From Mageeibacillus sp. UBA5770 (GTDB lineage Bacteria; Bacillota_A; Clostridia; Saccharofermentanales; Saccharofermentanaceae), in assembly GCA_002418705.1 (NCBI GenBank), contig DIEQ01000023.1, forward strand, positions 1-21,571: DNA of 21,571 nucleotides, in the 5' to 3' direction. The position numbers and the translations under genes are program-made. Below, piece by piece: positions 9,046-15,507 of the stretch. The notes under the pieces were generated by a model. That model searched no databases and was not told the DNA's origin. It saw only the letters and a program-made list of their open reading frames with translations. Position 1 is the stretch's first letter. Every line of letters begins with the position of its first letter.

Positions 9046-9645
9046 ATGAAAATAAAAGTAACTTGGACGATACCCAATATTCTGACCACAATCCGTTTGG
9101 CTGCTATCCCGTTCATGGCGGGCTTCATACATGCAAGCGGAAGACCCGGTGAAGAAGGGCATTTCTTCAGTATTGTCGCTTTTTGCTTTTTTGTCGGAAT
9201 CTGGCTGACGGATGCGGCCGACGGCTTTATTGCGCGGCACTTCAATCAGATATCTGAGTTCGGTAAGATATATGATCCATTTGTTGACAAGCTTTTTCAA
9301 TTTACGACAGCATTCATGCTGTTTCTGATCGGAAGAATGCCTCTATGGGTAGTTATCTTTATCATCGCTAAAGAAACTGTATTTATTCTTGGCGGAGCAT
9401 ATCTGCTGCAGAAGCATCGGGTGGTCTCTTATTCAAGATGGTACGGAAAGCTTTCAACAGTGATCTTTGTCCTCGCTTTTGCAGTGGTATTTTTTGTGCC
9501 GTACGAAATGCGTTATATTACAAACTTTATTTTCATTGTCCCGGTAATGATGTCGACTTATGCAACGGTTCGATATGGGATTTCTATGCTTAAAGACATC
9601 GCAAAGGCTTCCGGTTCGGAATCGCAGGAACACAGCAAACCATAA
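9046..9645 (+). CDS. pgsA: CDP-diacylglycerol--glycerol-3-phosphate 3-phosphatidyltransferase (PgsA family)
   Basis: This membrane enzyme joins CDP-diacylglycerol and glycerol 3-phosphate to make phosphatidylglycerol phosphate, the precursor of phosphatidylglycerol and cardiolipin. The 199-residue protein carries the complete CDP-alcohol phosphotransferase signature: Asp56, Asp59-Gly60, Ala63-Arg64, Gly73, Asp77 and Asp81 in exactly the D-G-x2-A-R-x8-G-x3-D-x3-D spacing. The N-terminal IPNILTTIR (9-17) is typical of PgsA. Several hydrophobic helices follow (about 41-55, 85-100, 105-120, 135-150, 160-175). The ribosome binding site TTGAGG overlaps the pfkA stop codon. Another CDP-alcohol transferase, such as a cardiolipin synthase of this fold, cannot be fully excluded. 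mutS2 begins 24 bases after the stop. Confidence 0.88.
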   Translation: MKIKVTWTIPNILTTIRLAAIPFMAGFIHASGRPGEEGHFFSIVAFCFFVGIWLTDAADGFIARHFNQISEFGKIYDPFVDKLFQFTTAFMLFLIGRMPLWVVIFIIAKETVFILGGAYLLQKHRVVSYSRWYGKLSTVIFVLAFAVVFFVPYEMRYITNFIFIVPVMMSTYATVRYGISMLKDIAKASGSESQEHSKP

Positions 9646-9669
9646 TGGACGAGAGTCTGAAGGATAAAT

Positions 9670-12132
9670 ATGTATACAACATTTGAAGAAGAGAAGAGGA
9701 AGACCCTCCTTGACGGGCGCTCCCTCTATACTCTTGAGTTTGATAAAATCCGTACCATGCTGTCCTCACATGCACGAAGTATTTACGGTAGAGAGCTCTG
9801 CGAGGAGCTTTTACCATGCTCGGATATAGCTTCGGTAAATACCTGGCAGGATGAAACCGACAGTACTGTGACATATATACTCAGAGAAGGGCAGCTTCCG
9901 CTTTCGGGTCTTTCGGACATTCGTGAATCCCTGTCCCTGGTATCAGCGCAGGGTACACTTTCCATGAAAAGTCTTTTGGGAATTGCCGGATTTCTCCGTG
10001 CGATAGACCGCATCAGGGCCGTACATCCCAAGGACAGAGACGAAACTGAATCCAGCGGACTTTTTTCGCGGGTCAGGATGCTTATGCCCGCGCCCTCTCT
10101 TGAGAAAGAAATTTCCTTTTGCATTGCCTCAGAAGATGAGATGAATGACCGTGCCAGCGACGCTCTTTATTCAATTCGAAGACATATCAAGGATACGCAG
10201 ACCAGCGTCAGGGATATCCTTGAGCGTATAATACGCCAGCATCCGACTGCCCTTCAGGAGCAGTTGGTGACGCTGCGCGGCGAGCGATATGTCGTACCGG
10301 TAAAGTCCGAGAAGCGAAGTGAGATTCCCGGTATTATTCACGATACCTCATCATCCGGACAGACAATTTTTGTCGAACCGATGGCTGTTGTAGAGGCTAA
10401 CAACAAAATCCGTGAATGGCTCGCTGAAGAGAGAGAAGAAATTGAACGGATTCTTCAGCATCTTTCCGGCCGGGTTGAGGCTTTCAAAAGTGAACTTCAG
10501 GTTGATGTCGAGCTCATTAAAGAGATCGACTTCCTCAGTGCAAAGGCGAATCTCTCCATTACAATGAAAGCATCAAAGCCGATATTTAATCAGGAGGGCC
10601 GTATTCTGCTGCGTAAAGCAAGACATCCGCTGATTCCCAAGGACAGGGTGGTACCGATTGATTTTGCAATCGGTGATGCATATAGGACGCTGGTGATTAC
10701 AGGTCCCAATACAGGCGGAAAAACAGTTTCGCTAAAGACCTGCGGTCTATTTTGCCTTATGGCGATGGCCGGTCTTCAGATTCCCTGCCTCGATCATTCA
10801 GAGGTCTCTGTATTTGACCAGATCCTGGCCGATATCGGAGATGAACAGAGTATTGAGCAGAGTCTTTCGACCTTTTCGTCACATATGAAGAATCTTGTTT
10901 CGATTATAGACAAAACAGGACCATCTACGCTTGTTCTTGTTGATGAACTTGGTTCCGGAACAGATCCGTCCGAGGGAGCTGCTCTTGCGATTGCAATTCT
11001 TGACCATCTTCGAAAACAAGGGGCTGTCACTGTTGCCACAACACATTATAAAGAGCTCAAGGGCTATGCTATCGAGACCGAAAGCGTTGAGAATGCCTGC
11101 TGCGAATTTGACACGGAGACACTATCTCCGACATACAGACTGCTGATCGGTCTTCCAGGTGTCAGCAACGCATTTTTGATCTCTAGAAAACTTGGACTGT
11201 CACAGGAAATTATCGATGCTGCCCAGACACTTCTTTCGGATGAAGGTATTCGTTTTGAGGAGCTGTTATCGGCTGCAGAGAGAAATAACCGCGAAAGTGA
11301 AAAGCTTAAGAAAGAAATCCGCCAGATGCGTGAACTTGTTAAGGAACAGGAACTCGCGCTGATACGGGAACGGGAAGAGCTAGAGAAAAAGAAAGACCTG
11401 ATCCTTCAAAAGGCCAGGGAAGAACAGAAAGAACTTCTAGCAGATGCCCTCGAAGAAGCAGACCAGATCCTCAAAGACTTGAGGCGTTCGATACGCGAAG
11501 AGAACCAGCAGGCAGCTGAGGAAAAAGTTCAGCTGATCCGCAGAAACCTTCGGGCCGGATTGTCTGATATTGATGTCGAGGCAGAAAAGAATCGTGCAAA
11601 AATGCCGGTCCCGGGTGAAATCCCTGATGTGATACGTACCGGCGGACTGTATTACTCTCCGTCTCTCGGCGCTTCCGGAACCATCGTAAAGGGACCCGAC
11701 AGCCGCGGAAACTGTGTCCTGCAGTCCGGATCCCTTCGATTGAATGTAACAAGAGATTCTCTTCGATATCCCATAGAGGGACAGGAAGGGCAGAAAGCCA
11801 AAGAAGCTTCCGGCAAGAGCCGTTCAAGGTCGGTATCTCAAGCCAGAAAAGAAGGCGGAGCCACGGACATCCGCATGCAGCGCTCATCATCGATCATGCC
11901 GGAAATTCAGCTTCTGGGGATGACGGTTGATGAAGCGATTACAACACTTGACCGGTATCTCGATGACTGCGTACTTGCCAATATTGCCACAGTGCGTATT
12001 GTTCACGGAAAAGGCACAGGAGCGCTGCGTTCAGCTGTTACGCAGCACCTGCGCTCTGACAGGCGTGTAAGCAGCTTTCGCCTCGGCACGTATGGTGAAG
12101 GCGAAGACGGAGTGACGATAGCACAGCTGTAA
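9670..12132 (+). CDS. mutS2: MutS2 family ATPase (Smr-domain protein)
   Basis: MutS2 is a MutS paralogue without the mismatch-recognition domains. It has been linked to suppression of recombination and, in Bacillus, to rescue of collided ribosomes. The 820-residue protein has an N-terminal MutS-core helical region, Walker A GPNTGGKT (345-352), Walker B LVLVDELGSGTDPSEGAAL with Asp425-Glu426, and a long Glu/Lys-rich coiled coil (about 520-625). A KOW-like segment (about 640-700) and a C-terminal Smr domain with HGKGTGALR (779-787) follow. The Smr domain lacks the usual LDLR(G) sequence: the equivalent position reads IQLLG (746-750), so the acidic and basic residues of that motif are missing. 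The start follows GAAGGA at 5 bases. It is the last gene of the plus-strand run that begins with uvrB. Confidence 0.95.
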   Translation: MYTTFEEEKRKTLLDGRSLYTLEFDKIRTMLSSHARSIYGRELCEELLPCSDIASVNTWQDETDSTVTYILREGQLPLSGLSDIRESLSLVSAQGTLSMKSLLGIAGFLRAIDRIRAVHPKDRDETESSGLFSRVRMLMPAPSLEKEISFCIASEDEMNDRASDALYSIRRHIKDTQTSVRDILERIIRQHPTALQEQLVTLRGERYVVPVKSEKRSEIPGIIHDTSSSGQTIFVEPMAVVEANNKIREWLAEEREEIERILQHLSGRVEAFKSELQVDVELIKEIDFLSAKANLSITMKASKPIFNQEGRILLRKARHPLIPKDRVVPIDFAIGDAYRTLVITGPNTGGKTVSLKTCGLFCLMAMAGLQIPCLDHSEVSVFDQILADIGDEQSIEQSLSTFSSHMKNLVSIIDKTGPSTLVLVDELGSGTDPSEGAALAIAILDHLRKQGAVTVATTHYKELKGYAIETESVENACCEFDTETLSPTYRLLIGLPGVSNAFLISRKLGLSQEIIDAAQTLLSDEGIRFEELLSAAERNNRESEKLKKEIRQMRELVKEQELALIREREELEKKKDLILQKAREEQKELLADALEEADQILKDLRRSIREENQQAAEEKVQLIRRNLRAGLSDIDVEAEKNRAKMPVPGEIPDVIRTGGLYYSPSLGASGTIVKGPDSRGNCVLQSGSLRLNVTRDSLRYPIEGQEGQKAKEASGKSRSRSVSQARKEGGATDIRMQRSSSIMPEIQLLGMTVDEAITTLDRYLDDCVLANIATVRIVHGKGTGALRSAVTQHLRSDRRVSSFRLGTYGEGEDGVTIAQL

Positions 12133-12156
12133 TACCCTGTATAAAATAAACCGCTC

Positions 12157-13389
12157 CTACTTAATAAATTCCCTGAACAGTGAAGGGCCGGATTCGAAAA
12201 AGACTCCGGTTTTTTCTGCTTCCGTTTCACAGTAATTATTGATGCCTGTCCTGGACAGCGTATCACTGCGGTAGAGAAGGAAGGGTACGGGGGCTTCGCT
12301 GTGTGTCCGTATTGAGACAGGCGTCGGATGGTCAGGAAGGACCATTATTTTATAGTCCTCACCGGTTTTCAGGCGATTGTATTCGAGATACCTCCACACG
12401 GGTCCCGCAATAAATTCGTCGATTTTTTCAATGGAGAGAACTTTTCCGTCCGGATCGCCGTGATGACCGCATTCGTCCGGTGCCTCGACATGAAGATAGA
12501 TATAATCAAGCCCGGAAGCGAAGCCCATTATTGCAGCCTTCCCTTTTCCGGCAAAATTGGTGTCGAGGGTTCCTGTCGCGCCTTCCACTTCGATTACATC
12601 AAGTCCGGCACATCGACCGAGTCCGAAAATCAGGTCAACTGCTGAGATGACTGCACCTTTACGGCCGTAGGTTTGCCGGAAATCAGCCATTGCAGGTTTG
12701 GTTCCCTGTCCCCAGAGCCAGATGGAATCAGCCGTATTCAGGCCTTTTTCCCGGCGTTTCACATTGACAGGGTGATCTTTAAGGATGCTGCAGGAGGCTT
12801 CCATAAGGGCAAGGATACGATCAGAACCTTCACCGGACGGGAGATATCCTTTGATGTTCTTGCCGGATATGTCATGAGGCGGGGTAAGGACTGTATTGCC
12901 GGGCCCGTGCTGCCAGATCATGCAGTGGCGGTAGCTTTTACCGGGGAAGAAGTGAAGGTCATCGGCAGAAAGGTGTTTCTCAATTTCCTTTATGAGTTCA
13001 CCGGCTTCCTGTGTTGAAATTTCACCTGAAGAATAGTCGAGCATAGTCATATCCGCATAGATATCGGTTGAGGGATTTTCTTTTGAAAGACTAACAAGAT
13101 TGCAGCGGAACACCATGTCAGTCGGGGCCATTTCAATGCCGAGACTCAGGGCTTCGAGAGGTGAACGCCCTGTATAGTAGATGTTGGGGTCATATCCCAT
13201 GACGGACATGTTTGCCGGGCCGCTTCCCGGCTCCATCCCCGCGGGAACCGTCTGGACGATACCGCACATGGATTTTTGTGCAAGCTGGTCGATATTGGGC
13301 TTTCGGGAATACTGCAGAGGTGTCATCCCGTTAAATTTTGAGACGGGAAGATCTGCCATTCCGTCACCTAGTAAAATGAAATATTTCAT
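12157..13389 (-). CDS. apgM: archaeal-type 2,3-bisphosphoglycerate-independent phosphoglycerate mutase (ApgM family)
   Basis: The alkaline-phosphatase-superfamily member COG3635 interconverts 3- and 2-phosphoglycerate using two metal ions. The 410-residue protein begins MKYFILLGDGMADLP (metal-binding Asp9). It has GSGPANMSVMGYDP (55-68) with Ser62 as the expected phosphoserine nucleophile, an HVEAPDECGHHGD metal site, and LPDHPTPVSIRTHSEAP near the C-terminus. Length and motifs are complete. Some relatives act as homoserine kinases (ThrB2-like), so the substrate is not settled by sequence. The start is at the family's conserved N-terminus, but no Shine-Dalgarno sequence lies directly upstream. 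Instead there is a 9-pair hairpin ending 10 bases before the ATG. Its 3' end contains the plus-strand terminator of the mutS2 operon. Confidence 0.88.
   Translation of the reverse strand: MKYFILLGDGMADLPVSKFNGMTPLQYSRKPNIDQLAQKSMCGIVQTVPAGMEPGSGPANMSVMGYDPNIYYTGRSPLEALSLGIEMAPTDMVFRCNLVSLSKENPSTDIYADMTMLDYSSGEISTQEAGELIKEIEKHLSADDLHFFPGKSYRHCMIWQHGPGNTVLTPPHDISGKNIKGYLPSGEGSDRILALMEASCSILKDHPVNVKRREKGLNTADSIWLWGQGTKPAMADFRQTYGRKGAVISAVDLIFGLGRCAGLDVIEVEGATGTLDTNFAGKGKAAIMGFASGLDYIYLHVEAPDECGHHGDPDGKVLSIEKIDEFIAGPVWRYLEYNRLKTGEDYKIMVLPDHPTPVSIRTHSEAPVPFLLYRSDTLSRTGINNYCETEAEKTGVFFESGPSLFREFIK
12188..12215 (+). terminator. Rho-independent terminator of the uvrB-mutS2 run, inside apgM
   Basis: CCGGATTC (12188-12195) pairs with GACTCCGG (12202-12209) with one T-C mismatch, around the loop GAAAAA, and is followed by six T (12210-12215). 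It lies 56 bases after the mutS2 stop, within the antisense of the apgM 3' coding end. There is no other terminator candidate in the 24 bases between the two convergent stops. Confidence 0.7.
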
Positions 13390-13399
13390 GTTAAATATT

Positions 13400-13429
13400 G
13401 AAGAAGCCGTGGTGATACAAGGCTTCTTC
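13400..13429 (-). repeat. hairpin in the apgM leader
   Basis: GAAGAAGCC (13400-13408) and GGCTTCTTC (13421-13429) form a perfect 9-pair stem with a 12-base loop, ending 10 bases before the apgM ATG. Neither strand has a following T-run, so it does not look like a terminator. On the minus strand AAGGGG (13434-13439) lies just upstream of the hairpin, and the fold would bring it nearer the start codon. Confidence 0.55.
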
Positions 13430-13488
13430 GATTCCCCTTATCTGCCGAAGTTCCCAACGGCTTTTTGTCAGTCGTTTGTCGAAATATA

Positions 13489-13677
13489 TCAGATTCTGCG
13501 TACACGCCTGACGACAAAGCCTGCGTCAGAGCGCCCGGTGCCGTCTGTCTCACGAAATCGTGCAATTGCAGCGGAAATAACTGCTATAAGAGCGGTATCT
13601 GTTTCCTGCTGCTGCGGCGCCTTATCAACAGACACCGTCTCTTTGGGCGCCTTGGCGCGGTGGAAAAATGAAAACAT
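13489..13677 (-). CDS. small OadG-like protein (decarboxylase gamma-subunit C-terminal segment), orphan
   Basis: This gene encodes about 62 residues. It begins MFSFFHRAKAPK, followed by a Gln/Glu/Thr-rich stretch and then ALIAVISAAIARFRE and GFVVRRVRRI at the C-terminus. The last two stretches resemble the C-terminal part of oxaloacetate/methylmalonyl-CoA decarboxylase gamma subunits (OadG family), where a short amphipathic helix and a GFVVRxIRR strand are characteristic. The usual N-terminal membrane helix is absent, and no decarboxylase alpha or beta gene is in the window. A strong AGGAGG (minus strand, 13687-13692) precedes it. It is 9 bases from this ATG but only 3 from an ATG two codons earlier (13683), so I prefer the inner start. 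It lies 99 bases upstream of apgM in the same direction. It has a good promoter of its own. The family assignment is by recall and moderately sure. Confidence 0.65.
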   Translation of the reverse strand: MFSFFHRAKAPKETVSVDKAPQQQETDTALIAVISAAIARFRETDGTGRSDAGFVVRRVRRI

Positions 13678-13721
13678 AAACATCTGCCTCCTGTACGTTT
13701 GATGGCATGTTTGCTATGCTG

Positions 13722-13735
13722 ATAACAAATGTTAT
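13722..13735. repeat. inverted repeat ATAACA-AA-TGTTAT
   Basis: This 14-base near-palindrome has 6-base arms. It lies in the divergent region between the OadG-like gene and the P-loop ATPase gene, downstream of the minus-strand promoter, and could be an operator. No matching regulator is nearby. Confidence 0.35.
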
Positions 13736-13750
13736 TGTAAAAGCTTTCGC

Positions 13751-13765
13751 AGGGTTAAAAACCCT
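13751..13765. repeat. inverted repeat AGGGTT-AAA-AACCCT
   Basis: Perfect 6-base arms surround a 3-base loop. The element sits where the minus-strand transcript from the promoter at 13775-13803 would begin, so it could form a hairpin at the very 5' end of that RNA or act as an operator. Confidence 0.4.
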
Positions 13766-13774
13766 ATGACATCT

Positions 13775-13803
13775 ATTAAATTACACGCCGGCTGATACGT
13801 CAA
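13775..13803 (-). promoter_or_regulatory. promoter for the OadG-like gene and apgM
   Basis: On the minus strand TTGACG (13798-13803) and TTTAAT (13775-13780) are separated by exactly 17 bases, each five of six matches to sigma-A consensus. Transcription would begin near 13768, giving a leader of about 90 bases before the OadG-like start. Confidence 0.65.
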
Positions 13804-13832
13804 TCAAAACGAGCGAAAAGGAAGCGTAATAT

Positions 13833-14555
13833 ATGGAAACATCACAAAACACGACTTTACCTGATATATCGGATGCCCCCCCGCGGCTATTTATTTTTGT
13901 CGGAGCTTACGGAAGCGGTAAATCAGAGGTATCCGTACATTTTGCGAGAAAACTCCGCAGGGAAAATCCGGACCGGAAGGTTCTTTTAGCTGACCTTGAC
14001 ATTGTGAATCCCTTTTACCGGTCCGTGGATGCCAGGGATATTCTCGAAAAAGAGAACATCCGTGTAATCGCGCCGAATTTTGCAAATACGAACGTTGATG
14101 TCCCTTCTGTATCCGGCGAGATGTATGCAATATTCGATGACCCTGATTATATCGGTGTTTTTGACATCGGCGGGGAAGATATGGGGGCCCGTATCCTGTC
14201 CAGCATGCGGACACGGTTCTCCGGCATTTCGTACAGAGTATATATGGTGGTCAATACACTCAGGCCTTTTACCTCAAATGCTCAAAGCATTGCAGACATG
14301 GCTCAGGAACTTTCTGCGGCTGCACGGCTCCCGATTCATGGGCTGATCGACAACACAAACCTGCTCATGGAGACTGCACATGACGAACTTCTGCATTCCT
14401 ACCCCATACTCGCTGAAGCGTCCGGGATCACCGGAATTCCACTTGTATACGCCAGCGGAATTGATGAATGTCTTCCGCCGGAATGGGACGGATATACAAA
14501 TAAAGGAATACCACTCTTGAGAATGAAGAGAACAGTGTTGTATAATGACAAATAA
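13833..14555 (+). CDS. P-loop ATPase of the MinD/ParA/CobQ-like type, function unknown
   Basis: The 240-residue cytosolic protein has an N-terminal Walker A GAYGSGKS (24-31), a DLDIVNPFYRS motif (54-64) in the position of the second ParA-type aspartate loop, a Walker B-like VFDIGGED (109-116), and an NTN (174-176) that could contact the base. It lacks the deviant KGG Walker A of true ParA/MinD proteins and has no membrane helix. Annotation pipelines often label such proteins as nucleotide-binding or CobQ-like, but I know of no assigned function. AAGGA (13818-13822) precedes the ATG by 10 bases. It is followed after 32 bases by the TIM44-like gene, although a promoter at the end of this gene could uncouple them. 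Identity as a P-loop ATPase is secure; its role is unknown. Confidence 0.82.
   Translation: METSQNTTLPDISDAPPRLFIFVGAYGSGKSEVSVHFARKLRRENPDRKVLLADLDIVNPFYRSVDARDILEKENIRVIAPNFANTNVDVPSVSGEMYAIFDDPDYIGVFDIGGEDMGARILSSMRTRFSGISYRVYMVVNTLRPFTSNAQSIADMAQELSAAARLPIHGLIDNTNLLMETAHDELLHSYPILAEASGITGIPLVYASGIDECLPPEWDGYTNKGIPLLRMKRTVLYNDK
14517..14546 (+). promoter_or_regulatory. internal promoter ahead of the TIM44-like and SPFH genes
   Basis: TTGAGA (14517-14522) and a perfect TATAAT (14541-14546), spaced 18 bases apart, lie in the last codons of the ATPase gene. Start of transcription would be near 14553, about 35 bases before the next ATG. Confidence 0.55.
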
Positions 14556-14587
14556 ATAAAATTAAGCGGTAAGGAAGTAGCACGCAA

Positions 14588-15451
14588 ATGGATGTTCTGA
14601 TTGGCATTCTTATTGTGATAGTCATACTGATATTTGTTGTTGGAATATTGGTTATGAATGTGATCCGCGCTGTCCGCGCCTTTCGAAGTGCAGCTAATTC
14701 CAAGGCTGTGCAGATTGCTGCCGAAATGGCGCAGGAAATTCTCTCCGGAGATGCAGGTGATATTTCAATCGATCTCCTGAGTTCCCAGAAGCCAAGGTCC
14801 ATCTCGGATATGACTTCTGTTTATGCACCTTCGATCGCCAGGGATTTTCCGGACCTTAACTTAAAACAACTGATTTCATCCGCAGGCGACAAACTCTGCG
14901 CGGCACTTTATGCCATCATGGAAGGAACTTCAGATGGCTCCGGGCTGCCTTCTTCCGCAGCCGGATTTTCCGGTGATGAGTCTCTGTCAGGCGAAAGCGG
15001 TCACGACGGGTACCTTTATCTGGGGGCTACCTCCGCGTTTGCCGCACAGATACAAAGACAGATTGAAGCACTTACCGCCGAAGATAAAAATGAATACTTC
15101 GAGAGGGTACGAATACACAAGACCGGTATCAAGTCATATACAAAAAATGCCGGGACATGTTCCATTACACTTCAGACAGCCATTGAATATTTGCATTACA
15201 TCACGCAAAATGGGGTTGTGGTCTCAGGCAGCCGGCAGACTGTCGAGCAGGCGCGATACGATATATCGCTGATATATGTTCACGACGAGAGTATGCTGGC
15301 ATCTTCACAGACTACGGCCGTATCGGTGACATGTCCCAATTGCGGGGCACCGGCCAGGGGACTCGGACTCCGAGCCTGCGAATACTGTGGCTCCGCCCTT
15401 GAGACAATCGATATCCGCATATGGAGAATCAACCAGTTTACCTTAAGTTAG
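14588..15451 (+). CDS. membrane-anchored TIM44-like protein with a zinc ribbon
   Basis: This 287-residue protein starts with one strong transmembrane helix (about 4-26) and no signal cleavage site, so the rest is probably cytoplasmic. A basic segment follows (27-40). A soluble alpha/beta domain (about 85-245), including DFPDLNLKQLISSAGDKL and the strands RVRIHKTGIKSY and ARYDISLIYVHD, resembles the TIM44-like fold seen in clostridial zinc-ribbon transport proteins. A zinc ribbon with Cys249, Cys252, Cys264 and Cys267 (CPNCGAP and CEYCGS) is inserted just before the last strand, DIRIWRINQF. AAGGAAG (14571-14577) lies 10 bases before the ATG. It is 56 bases upstream of the SPFH gene. The helix and zinc ribbon are plain in the sequence. 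The TIM44 assignment is from memory of similar proteins and moderately sure. Function is unknown. Confidence 0.7.
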   Translation: MDVLIGILIVIVILIFVVGILVMNVIRAVRAFRSAANSKAVQIAAEMAQEILSGDAGDISIDLLSSQKPRSISDMTSVYAPSIARDFPDLNLKQLISSAGDKLCAALYAIMEGTSDGSGLPSSAAGFSGDESLSGESGHDGYLYLGATSAFAAQIQRQIEALTAEDKNEYFERVRIHKTGIKSYTKNAGTCSITLQTAIEYLHYITQNGVVVSGSRQTVEQARYDISLIYVHDESMLASSQTTAVSVTCPNCGAPARGLGLRACEYCGSALETIDIRIWRINQFTLS

Positions 15452-15507
15452 CGTACAGGAATAAGAATCAGTCTTGAATGCGAAAGCAAGAAATGGGAGG
15501 AAAGAAA

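Noticed and set aside
13181..13702. Plus-strand open frame of 173 codons crossing the start of apgM and the OadG-like gene
   Set aside because: It is antisense to two better-supported genes, one with conserved ApgM motifs and one with a strong ribosome binding site and promoter.
13833..14555. Plasmid or chromosome partitioning ParA
   Set aside because: The Walker A lacks the ParA/MinD KGG form, and there is no parB, parS-like repeat or plasmid gene nearby.
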